NCBI GenBank assembly: GCA_030622775.1
Contig: JAUXFS010000171.1
Coordinates: 1 to 5,393, forward strand
Origin: Rhodospirillales bacterium
GTDB lineage: Bacteria > Pseudomonadota > Alphaproteobacteria > Rhodospirillales > Defluviicoccaceae
Direction: 5' to 3'
DNA: 5,393 nt
The notes beneath the pieces are model-generated. The model ran no database searches and was not told the DNA's origin. It was given only the letters and a program-made list of their open reading frames with translations. Shown here piece by piece: positions 1 through 5,332 of this stretch. A program made the translations under genes and the position numbers. Within the stretch, counting starts at the first letter, position 1. The number at the start of each line of letters is the position of its first letter.

Positions 1-15
1 CACGCAAGCTGATAG

Positions 16-243
16 GTCCCTGGCGACGACATCCCGGTCTCGGCGCGGCTGATGGCTGTGGCCGACGTCTACGACGCCCTGATCAGCAAGCGGGTCTACA
101 AGGCGCCGTTCACCCATCAAGAAGCGGTTCGGATCATCCAGGAGGGCTCGGGGACCCACTTCGATCCCGACGTGGTCGACGCGTTCCTGGAAATTGCCGG
201 CGAATTCAGCGAGATCGCCAAGCGGTTCGCCGACCAACGGTAA
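16..243 (+). CDS. C-terminal fragment of an HD-GYP domain phosphodiesterase (5' end missing or broken)
   Basis: The frame reads PGDDIPVSARLMAVADVYDA, then a segment containing ISKRVYK, THFDPDVVDAF and the end of the protein. This is the last 70 or so residues of the HD-GYP domain of RpfG-type response regulators, which hydrolyse cyclic di-GMP in the cytoplasm. The metal-binding HD pair and the GYP motif would lie upstream and are not present. Reading left from the conserved GDDIPVSAR, the same frame meets TGA and TAG at positions 10-15, just where the GYP-to-GDDIP linker should be. The gene is therefore frameshifted, joined to foreign DNA, or mis-sequenced at the window edge. The first in-frame ATG (52) lies inside the conserved domain and is unlikely to be a true start; I give the open frame from 16. 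Family identification is confident, but an intact gene is not supported. Confidence 0.7.
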   Translation, partial: VPGDDIPVSARLMAVADVYDALISKRVYKAPFTHQEAVRIIQEGSGTHFDPDVVDAFLEIAGEFSEIAKRFADQR

Positions 244-278
244 GCCGTAGCGCCCCGGCCACAGGGGTCGTGGCTTAC
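240..278 (+). terminator. Imperfect hairpin over the HD-GYP stop codon, terminator-like
   Basis: GTAAGCC (240-246) pairs with GGCTTAC (272-278), and an inner CCCC (253-256) pairs with GGGG (264-267) across an internal loop. The stem begins on the TAA stop codon of the HD-GYP fragment. It lies between that gene and the converging minus-strand gene that ends at 396. No T-run follows on either strand, so factor-independent termination is not assured. The rest of 244-395 shows no other feature. Confidence 0.3.
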
Positions 279-395
279 GATCGCCACAAGGCGCGGGAGA
301 AAGCGCAATTACATATCACGTCCCCAGATCAGGGGCGCGAGGCGGACGCCGATCGTGGTTGGTCGATGCCGGGTTCCGTTGCGGCCTGGCGGCGG

Positions 396-644
396 TTACG
401 ATTGGCGGCGCTGACCTTGGGGCGAACGCGAGGGCTTTGTTTTCTTGGCGGCCGCTTTCTCGGCGTCGGCCTCCGCGGCGGCTTCCTTGTCGGCCGCCTC
501 CTTGGCCAGCCGGAGGGCCCGCAGGTTCGCCACGTGTTCCGCTCTCTCCTGCTGCGCTTTCTCTTTTTCTTTAAGGAGCTGCTTGTCCTTCTTCTGGGTG
601 GCGGTGAATAGTTCCTCGGCCCTCGATTTTGCTGACTTCAACAT
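396..644 (-). CDS. Small charged coiled-coil protein of unknown function
   Basis: This 82-residue protein starts MLKSAKSRAEELF. Residues 4 to about 65 are rich in Lys, Glu, Gln, Arg and Ala and should form one long helix or coiled coil. The last 17 residues are a basic, probably disordered tail with KK, SRS and QRRQS. There is no signal peptide or membrane segment, so it is probably cytoplasmic. Support for a real gene: AGAGGA lies 8 nt before the ATG, and the composition is that of a helical protein and not of random translation. The low-complexity sequence in GC-rich DNA weakens this evidence. A possible -10 (TATAAA, 776-771) lies about 120 nt upstream, without a convincing -35. I recognise no family; a nucleic-acid-binding or structural role is a guess from the charge. 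Confidence 0.6.
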   Translation of the reverse strand: MLKSAKSRAEELFTATQKKDKQLLKEKEKAQQERAEHVANLRALRLAKEAADKEAAAEADAEKAAAKKTKPSRSPQGQRRQS

Positions 645-868
645 TTCACGAATCCTCTGCTTCGGTTCGAGGCGTCACGGACGGGACCTTTTGTCCCGCA
701 GCGCAGGCTGGTCCGCGAGCTCGGCGACTGCTGGGCGCTTCGCGCCGCTGCTTTTTTATTGTTCGTTGTATTTATATGGTGCCGAAGGAATGAAGACGAA
801 TCGATCCGCCTGCCTCCTTCGGTCCGTCGGACGATCGTTGAAGGCCGCATCACCGACGGCGAGCGGCT

Positions 869-893
869 GCCGCCCCCAACCGAAATTGGCGGC
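869..893 (-). terminator. GC-rich hairpin downstream of the cold-shock gene, weak terminator candidate
   Basis: GCCGCC (869-874) pairs with GGCGGC (888-893), with a further AA/TT pair inside and a small bulge. It lies 15-40 bp past the cold-shock gene's stop codon in that gene's direction. A second small hairpin, CGTGGT/ACCACG (903-908 and 915-920), spans the stop codon itself. Neither has a U-run, so these may only mark the RNA 3' end or be chance in GC-rich DNA. Nothing else is apparent in 645-907 apart from the signals noted for the next gene. Confidence 0.22.
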
Positions 894-907
894 GGCGCCT
901 TGCGTGG

Positions 908-1117
908 TTAGTCGACCACGGACAGGTTCTCGGCGGAAGATTTGCCGTTCTGTCCGGGCTGAAGTTCATAGGAGACCTTCTGCCCTTCCCTAAGCGAACT
1001 CAGTCCGGCGCGCTCGACGGCCGAAATATGGACGAAAGCGTCTTTTGAGCCGTCTTCCGGCTCGATGAACCCGAAACCCTTGGCAGGATTGAACCACTTT
1101 ACGGTACCAGTTGGCAT
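908..1117 (-). CDS. Cold-shock domain protein (CspA family)
   Basis: This 69-residue protein is one complete cold-shock domain, the usual length for the family. It is a five-stranded beta-barrel that binds single-stranded RNA and DNA and acts in the cytoplasm as an RNA chaperone. The RNP1 motif KGFGFI is at residues 13-18 and the RNP2-type motif AFVHIS at 27-32. Both carry the aromatic residues that stack on bases, and W8 and F9 are also conserved. The start is well supported: AGAGGA lies 7 nt before the ATG and the N-terminus MPTGTVKWFN is canonical. It stands alone, 414 bp from the upstream prolyl isomerase gene. A plausible promoter at 1270-1297 gives a 5' leader of about 146 nt, similar to the long regulatory leaders of known cold-shock mRNAs. 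Whether this copy is cold-induced or constitutive cannot be read from the sequence. Confidence 0.97.
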   Translation of the reverse strand: MPTGTVKWFNPAKGFGFIEPEDGSKDAFVHISAVERAGLSSLREGQKVSYELQPGQNGKSSAENLSVVD

Positions 1118-1263
1118 AGTTATTTCCTCTAACAGGAGTCTTAAATTCCGCGCTTCACACGATGCGACGGCGCGGTCGGCGTAACGCTCACATTGTCAGG
1201 GGATAACTAAGCTAATCGGCGTACCGGTCGTTCAGGTAGCACCAAACGAATGCAACACGTATG

Positions 1264-1286
1264 CGGGATATGTAGATCATATCCCG
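1264..1286. promoter_or_regulatory. Perfect 9-bp inverted repeat, operator-like, over the cold-shock promoter
   Basis: CGGGATATG (1264-1272) and CATATCCCG (1278-1286) are exact reverse complements with a 5-bp spacer, TAGAT. The dyad covers the putative -10 and most of the -10/-35 spacer of the cold-shock promoter, the classic place for a repressor site. The symmetry is seen directly. Use as an operator is inference, and the binding protein is unknown. It could instead be an RNA hairpin at the very start of a transcript. Confidence 0.5.
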
Positions 1287-1297
1287 GAAAAGTCAAT
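1270..1297 (-). promoter_or_regulatory. Putative promoter of the cold-shock gene
   Basis: On the minus strand ATTGAC (1297-1292) is followed after 16 bp by CTACAT (1275-1270). Each hexamer matches 5 of 6 positions of the alphaproteobacterial housekeeping pattern CTTGAC-N17-CTATAT. Transcription would start near 1263, giving a leader of about 146 nt before the ATG at 1117. The 16-bp spacing is one short of ideal, and the call rests on hexamer matching alone. Confidence 0.35.
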
Positions 1298-1531
1298 GAC
1301 TCGCGAGGCTCCCAGCGGGGATGCGGAAATCCGCCCACCAACACCGCGTTCGCCCGCGAGCACCGATTGGAAAAGCGGAATGATCAATTGGAACAAAATC
1401 TAACAGGACACCCCGTGAAACAACAATCAAGGGAAGGGAGCAAACAATTGCGGAATTTCTTTATTTGTTCAGAACCATTCCATTGCGACACGTTTTGAAA
1501 AATTTGACCGCCTGAACATTCCTGATCCAAA

Positions 1532-2089
1532 TCACTGCTTTGTCGCGTCCGCGGCCACCTGCATGCGGACGATGCGGTCCGGATTCTCGACCGTGCCGTT
1601 GCGGCGCTTGTCACCGAGCTTGATCTTGTCAACGTACTCCATTCCATCGATGACCCGGCCCCAGACCGTGTATTTCTTGTTCAGAAACCGCGCCGGAGCC
1701 AAGCAGATGAAGAACTGGGAATCGGCGCTGTTCGGGCTGGCGGCGCGGGCCATCCCGACCGTTCCACGCACGAACGCGTAGTTCGAGAACTCCGCCGGGA
1801 GATGGACGCCCGACCCGCCGGTGCCGTCGCCCTTGGGATCACCCGTCTGCGCCATGAAGCCATCGATTACCCGGTGGAAGACGAGGCCGTCGTAGAAACC
1901 CTTCCGGGTCAACTCCTTGATCCGGGCCACGTGCTTGGGGGCGATATCGGGCAGCATCTCGATGACCACGCGGCCGTCCTTGAGGTCCAGGTAGAGGGTA
2001 TTCTCGGGATCGGCGGCAAAAGCGCGTCCGCCGATGGACAGCAACGCCACCAACAGAACGCCGATGACGGAAGTTCGTAAACGCGGCAT
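1532..2089 (-). CDS. Periplasmic cyclophilin-type peptidyl-prolyl cis-trans isomerase
   Basis: This 185-residue enzyme isomerises Xaa-Pro bonds during folding of exported proteins. Residues 1-26 form a Sec signal peptide: a basic N-terminus (RLR), a hydrophobic core VIGVLLVALLSIGG, and likely cleavage after AFA. The cyclophilin fold follows. FHRVIDGFMAQTGD (71-84) holds the catalytic Arg73 and active-site Phe78, Met79 and Gln81. GDGTGGSG follows at 87-94, and SQFFIC at 124-129 supplies Phe127. The positions of human CypA Trp121 and His126 are Phe135 and Tyr140, a substitution pattern common in bacterial cyclophilins and usually linked to weak cyclosporin binding. GAGG lies 4 nt before the ATG. 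The length is typical, with no sign of damage. It lies 159 bp downstream of the lipoprotein gene in the same direction, fitting an envelope-maintenance neighbourhood. Confidence 0.96.
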   Translation of the reverse strand: MPRLRTSVIGVLLVALLSIGGRAFAADPENTLYLDLKDGRVVIEMLPDIAPKHVARIKELTRKGFYDGLVFHRVIDGFMAQTGDPKGDGTGGSGVHLPAEFSNYAFVRGTVGMARAASPNSADSQFFICLAPARFLNKKYTVWGRVIDGMEYVDKIKLGDKRRNGTVENPDRIVRMQVAADATKQ

Positions 2090-2182
2090 GACTACCTCGG
2101 TTTGGTGACGGTGCTACGGGTGGACGGGTTTCCGCCACACACCTCTGGCACGCGCGACCGGTGGCACGTGCGCAAAGGGCAG

Positions 2183-2214
2183 CCGTACCCGCCGGGCCGT
2201 TCCGGCGGATACGA
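2183..2214 (-). terminator. Strong hairpin downstream of the lipoprotein gene
   Basis: Positions 2183-2195 pair with 2202-2214 around a 6-nt loop. The core is CCGCCGG/CCGGCGG. In the minus-strand RNA all 13 positions pair because two become G-U wobbles; in plus-strand RNA the same positions are A-C mismatches. This asymmetry points to an RNA structure made from the minus strand, about 35 nt after the lipoprotein stop codon. The following sequence has only CCCTTT and no good U-run. It could be a terminator aided by other factors or a 3'-end stabiliser of an abundant lipoprotein mRNA. Confidence 0.5.
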
Positions 2215-2248
2215 ATGCAGGAGCCCCTCGAAGATCGGCGCCGGAAGC

Positions 2249-2557
2249 CTACTTGCGCAAGGTCTTCTGGAACATCCGTTCGGATTTCTCGGCCGCGGCG
2301 GTAGCGGCACGCGCCGCGTTCTGCGCTTCCCGCGACGACGCAGCCGCGTTGTTCGAAGCCTGGAGGGCCATCTCCTGGGCCTTGATCGATTCCGCCCTGG
2401 TCGCCCGCGTCTCTTCCCGAAGCTTCTGGATATCGGTGCGCAACGCGCCGACGTCGCTTTGAAGCCGATCGACGTCGCCCGACGATGCACAGCCGCCGAC
2501 AACCAAGGCGCCGGCCACAAGCATGATCGGCATGGTCTTCCTAAAAGCCGTCCTCAT
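2249..2557 (-). CDS. Lpp/OprI-like alanine-zipper outer-membrane lipoprotein
   Basis: This 102-residue protein has a lipoprotein signal peptide ending in VVGG-Cys23, so Cys23 should be lipidated and the protein inserted in the outer membrane. The mature part begins CASSGDVDRLQSDVGALR, a heptad-like helix to about residue 65. An alanine-rich zipper follows (QASNNAAASSREAQNAARA and on). It ends SERMFQKTLRK, very like the C-termini of OprI and other Lpp-type proteins. In that family the final lysine is joined to peptidoglycan, tethering the outer membrane to the wall, and the helices form trimers. It is longer than E. coli Lpp (78 residues as precursor). GGAG lies about 8 nt before the ATG. A gene for an L,D-transpeptidase, the enzyme class that makes this link, lies 183 bp upstream in the same direction. 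Family placement is confident; actual wall attachment is inferred. Confidence 0.9.
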   Translation of the reverse strand: MRTAFRKTMPIMLVAGALVVGGCASSGDVDRLQSDVGALRTDIQKLREETRATRAESIKAQEMALQASNNAAASSREAQNAARAATAAAEKSERMFQKTLRK

Positions 2558-2604
2558 ATCTCTCTCCGCATTGAGTTCATAGTTGAGTTCATAATTGAGT
2601 TCAT
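2554..2604 (-). CDS. Possible 16-residue leader peptide overlapping the lipoprotein start
   Basis: The tandem repeats upstream of the lipoprotein gene read as one open frame, MNSI-MNST-MNSM-RREI. Its TGA overlaps the lipoprotein ATG in the sequence ATGA, the arrangement typical of translational coupling. Each 12-bp repeat is four codons, so the frame survives changes in copy number. Against it, I see no Shine-Dalgarno sequence before the first ATG (2604-2602), and short open frames arise easily. It may be only a consequence of the repeat. Confidence 0.2.
   Translation of the reverse strand: MNSIMNSTMNSMRREI
2569..2604. repeat. Three tandem 12-bp repeats upstream of the lipoprotein gene
   Basis: The 10-bp core TTGAGTTCAT occurs identically at 2571-2580, 2583-2592 and 2595-2604, each preceded by two variable bases (CA, AG, AA). 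The array ends 12 bp before the lipoprotein ATG. Each unit contains TGAGTTCA, a partial dyad (TGA..TCA). On the minus strand each also offers a TATGAA or similar -10-like hexamer. It may be a set of protein-binding sites, a leader-peptide coding repeat, or a slippage-prone microsatellite affecting expression. Confidence 0.95.
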
Positions 2605-2740
2605 AAACCGATTTGCGCGTGGGCGCAGCAAGACGACTACCCCAGCACGCCCTCTTTAGAAAGACCGCGGCCCGAAATCAAGCTCGTTGCCTCCGGCCGG
2701 CAAGTTCCGGCGGGCGCGAAACAAGCGCGCGGCACCCCTC

Positions 2741-3265
2741 TCAGGGTAGAATTTCGATCGGCGTCCCATCCTCTACCGCCGCCCAGATCTCGTCCATCGC
2801 CCGGTTGTTGACGGCGATACAGCCCTCGGTCCAATCCCGGGGAAGATCGTCGCGGCTGGTCACCGGCAGATGGCCGGGGAGACCATGAATCATGATCAAA
2901 CCGCCGGGGGGAACGCCGAGTTCCCGGGCCCGGGAGGAGTCCCGCCAATTGGGATAGGAAATGTGGATCGAACGGTAAAAGCGGCTCTTTGGATTGCGCC
3001 AATCGAGCACGTACTCTCCCTCGGGTGTCCGGCCGTCGCCTTCCTTCATCTTGGGCCCGTCCGGATCGCGGCCGAGATCAATGGGGTAGGTGCGGAAAAT
3101 CATCCCGTCACGGAGCAGGTAGAGCTGTCGCTCGCCCTTCACGATCAACACCCTGTCCGCCTTTATCCCCCGGGACGGGTGGAGACGGATCTCCGCGTTC
3201 GACGGGAAAGAACTCAAAAGGACGATGCCGGCCACCAGCCAGGCAAGGATGGACGATTTCGACAA
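2741..3265 (-). CDS. Secreted L,D-transpeptidase (YkuD domain)
   Basis: With the TTG start this is a 174-residue protein. Residues 1-24 are a signal peptide with hydrophobic core ILAWLVAGIVLLSS and likely cleavage after SNA. The YkuD catalytic domain fills residues 37-174: His127 in IMIHGLPGH and the nucleophile Cys149 in TEGCIAVNN, about 22 residues apart. The class cleaves tetrapeptide stems and forms either 3-3 peptidoglycan cross-links or lipoprotein-wall links in the periplasm; its enzymes are blocked by carbapenems. The Arg that often follows GCI is Ala here, as in a common subgroup with T-x-GCIAV. Start choice: GGAGGGG (3277-3271) lies 5 nt before TTG at 3265-3263. The longer GTG start at 3286 would place this site inside the coding sequence and has no site of its own. 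The next gene downstream is a Lpp-like lipoprotein, a likely substrate. Confidence 0.92.
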   Translation of the reverse strand: MSKSSILAWLVAGIVLLSSFPSNAEIRLHPSRGIKADRVLIVKGERQLYLLRDGMIFRTYPIDLGRDPDGPKMKEGDGRTPEGEYVLDWRNPKSRFYRSIHISYPNWRDSSRARELGVPPGGLIMIHGLPGHLPVTSRDDLPRDWTEGCIAVNNRAMDEIWAAVEDGTPIEILP

Positions 3266-3655
3266 GGATTCCCCTCCATATGCCACGAGGATAGCAGCTT
3301 ACACAACTTTTTCGAGAATTCAAGGGCGCCGCACCCGGAAATTCCCTTGCCTGCAACCTCGGCATTCATCTCCGAGACCCATCCGTCCCGTCGCGAAGGC
3401 GTAACTATTTGAGATAAGATAGTTCTTCGGCTCCACGCGGGGCAAAGGACGCAAAGGCCGTCTTCGGGGTTCGGAAGGCCCCGCTCATGGGCCTCACGAT
3501 CGCGAACATCCGGACCTTCCGGGCAACGACAGCATCGGGCCGACGGAATTCACCGAATCGGTTCGAAGAAAATGGGAAACGCGATCACAACAGATCAATA
3601 TGGGGGCTGTTTATTTTAGTGTGGATCGACGCTCCAAAATACGGAATCCTTCAAC
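3266..3655. other. 390-bp divergent intergenic region between the transpeptidase and acyl-CoA synthetase genes
   Basis: This should hold promoters for both divergent genes. For the transpeptidase, TTGAAT-N16-TAAGCT on the minus strand, around 3354 to 3300, is a weak candidate. For the plus-strand gene I see no convincing hexamers, although 3560-3650 is relatively AT-rich. Two small structures are visible: an inverted repeat AACTAT/ATAGTT (3403-3408 and 3419-3424), and a direct repeat GCAAAGG (3442-3448 and 3451-3457). No gene of its own is supported. Confidence 0.5.
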
Positions 3656-5290
3656 GTGACCATTCGCAATCTAGACTATCTGTTCAAGCCACGGTCGATC
3701 GCCTTGATCGGCGCCAGCAAGCAGCCGAAGTCGGTGGGTGCGGTGCTGGCCCACAACCTGTTCAACTCGGGCTTCGAAGGCCCGATCATGCCGGTCAGTC
3801 CCGGACACAAGGCGATCGAGTGAGTGCTGACCTACGCCGACGCCGGAGCCCTGCCGGTGCCTGCCGACCTCGCCGTCATCGCCACTCCGCCGGAAACGGT
3901 CCCCGGACTGATCGGCGCCTTCGCCGAACGCGGCACCCGGGCGGCCGTGGTCATCACCGAGGGCTTCAACCAGAGCGATGGCAATGGTGGTGGCGAGGAC
4001 GGCAGGGCCTTGCGGCAAGCGATGCTGGATGCCGCCCGCCCCCACACCCTGCGGATCGTCGGCCCCGACTGCCTGGGGGTGATGGTGCCGGGGGCGGGGC
4101 TCAACGCCAGCTTCGCCCACATCCAGCCGAAGCGGGGCAACCTGGCGTTCATTGCCCAGTCCGGTGCGATCGTCACCTCGGTGCTCGATTGGGCGGCGGC
4201 GCGCGGCATCGGATTCTCCCACTTCGTCTCGCTCGGCGATACCAGCGACGTCGACTTCGGCGACATGCTGGATTACCTCACCGGTCAGATGGAAATCCGC
4301 GGCATCCTGCTTTACATCGAGACGATAAGGGATGCGCGGAAGTTCATGTCGGCGGCCCGGGCCGCCGCCCGCATCAAGCCGGTGATCGTGATCAAGTCGG
4401 GCCGCCACCCCGCTGCCACCGCCGGTGAGGCCGCCTCCCATACCGGGGCCTTGGCCAGCCGGGACGCCGTCTACGACGCTGCCTTCCGCCGTGCCGGCAT
4501 GCTGCGGGTCCATGATATCGGCGGCCTGTTCGGCGCCGTGGAGACCATGGCCCAGGGCCAGGCGCCGTCCGGAGACCGAATCGCCGTGCTGACCAACGGC
4601 GGCGGGGTGGGCATGATGGCCGTCGATGCGCTGATCGATTACGGGGGTCGACTGGCGGATCTGTCCGGAGAGACGGTCGCCGCCCTCGATGCCGTCCTGC
4701 CGCCCACATGGTCGCGGCGAAATCCGGTCGACATCTTCGGCGATGCGCCGCCCGAGCGGTACGGAAAGGCCCTCGAAATCCTGCTGAAAGACAAGGGGAC
4801 CAATGCCGTCCTCGTGCTCAACTGCCCCACCGCGACCGCCTCTGGCGAGGACGCGGCGCGTGCGGTGATCGACACCGTTGCCGGCAAGAAGCGGTGCGTG
4901 CTGACCAGTTGGCTCGGCGAAACCGCCGCGGCCGGCGCCCGTCGGATGTTCGCCGAACACCGAATCCCCACCTACTTCACGCCGGAACGGGCGATCCGGG
5001 CGTTCGTCGACATGGTCAACTACGAGCGAAGCCAGGAGGCGCTGACCGAGACCCCGCCTTCGGTGCCGGAGGACTTCGCGCCGGACGCGGCGGCGGCGCG
5101 AGCGGTGATCGAAAACGCGCTCGACGACGGCCGAGAGTGGCTCGGCGAACTCGAGGCGAAAGCGGTGCTGGATGCGTATGGCATTCCCGTCGTGCCGATG
5201 CTCTTGGCCGCGGATCCAGGGGCGGCCTGGACGGCGTTGTCGAGCAGGATCTGGGCTTTGGACACGGTGGGCCTCCGGAGGCGGGGATGA
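3656..5290 (+). pseudogene. NDP-forming acyl-CoA synthetase / Pat-like protein, broken by a TGA and truncated
   Basis: From GTG at 3656 the frame reads VTIRNLDYLFKPRSIALIGAS, the usual start of large two- or three-domain proteins. These have a CoA-binding Rossmann domain, succinyl-CoA-ligase-like domains, then ATP-grasp and often GNAT acetyltransferase domains, about 700-900 residues in all. Codon 56 is TGA (3821-3823), where relatives have Gly in AIEGV-TY; the same frame then continues for 488 codons. Visible parts are a CoA-binding domain (about 1-150), the ligase segment with QSGA, SHTGAL containing the expected phospho-His (about residue 262), NGGGVGMM, and the opening of ATP-grasp (EAKAVLDAYGIPVVP). 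Soon after this, near GGATCC at 5212, resemblance ends and the frame stops at 5290. Intact relatives make acyl-CoA from acid and ATP or, as in Pat, acetylate metabolic enzymes. The conserved His favours the ligase type. GTG at 3824 would give a protein lacking the nucleotide-binding N-terminus. Confidence 0.8.
5213..5265 (-). CDS. Possible first codons of an unidentified minus-strand gene, cut off at a GGATCC
   Basis: On the minus strand GGAGG precedes a GTG at 5265 by about 6 nt, and translation gives MSKAQILLDNAVQAAPGS, a plausible cytoplasmic N-terminus with a helical look. Beyond 5213 the frame runs antisense to the acyl-CoA synthetase and is no longer credible. This explains why the plus-strand protein loses family resemblance here. 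The fragment is too short to identify. It could be coincidence within the plus-strand frame. Confidence 0.3.
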
Positions 5291-5303
5291 GCGGGTCGGA
5301 TGC

Positions 5304-5332
5304 ATGATAGACCGGTTGGGCTCCGGGATCCA
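5304..5332 (-). promoter_or_regulatory. Weak promoter candidate for the right-end minus-strand gene
   Basis: TATCAT (5309-5304 on the minus strand, 5 of 6 to TATAAT) lies about 40 nt before the GTG at 5265. A TTGGAT 18 bp further upstream matches the -35 at only 3 positions. This supports reading the right edge as an intergenic region and gene start and not as acyl-CoA synthetase coding sequence. Confidence 0.22.

Larger units (their letters stand above)
1118..1531. other. 414-bp intergenic region: cold-shock gene leader and promoter
   Basis: No convincing gene lies here. The half nearest the cold-shock gene holds its ribosome-binding site, a leader of about 146 nt, and the promoter and dyad listed separately. 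The half nearest the prolyl isomerase (about 1375-1530) is AT-richer than its surroundings. It contains a weak inverted repeat in which GGAAT (1452-1456) matches ATTCC around 1487-1491, flanked by CAAT and ATTG. No clear terminator for the isomerase gene was found. The open frames in this stretch lack family resemblance and good start signals. Confidence 0.6.

Noticed and set aside
782..822. Inverted repeat CCGAAGGA/TCCTTCGG with a 25-nt loop, considered as an RNA gene or attachment site
   Set aside because: Eight paired bases with a long loop in a GC-rich gap is close to chance expectation, and nothing nearby supports a role.
445..993. A 182-codon plus-strand open frame
   Set aside because: It is antisense to the coiled-coil gene and the end of the cold-shock gene. 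Its Ala/Ser-rich start is the mirror of the Lys/Glu/Ala helix on the other strand.
1250..1498. An 82-codon plus-strand open frame in the cold-shock/isomerase gap
   Set aside because: It has no ribosome-binding site or recognisable motif, and it overlaps the dyad and promoter of the cold-shock gene.
3821..3823. TGA as selenocysteine or a reassigned codon
   Set aside because: TGA is the normal stop of the isomerase and transpeptidase genes here. The aligned residue in the family is Gly, not Cys, and no selenocysteine hairpin was evident.
3487..4428. A 313-codon plus-strand open frame overlapping the acyl-CoA synthetase
   Set aside because: It is out of frame with the recognisable protein and becomes Arg/Pro/His-rich noise. 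The stretch before 3656 shows no family.
3671..5305. A 544-codon minus-strand open frame
   Set aside because: It lies wholly opposite the acyl-CoA synthetase, whose family motifs are clear. Long antisense frames are common in GC-rich DNA, and its composition (rich in Arg, Gly, His, Asp) matches no family.
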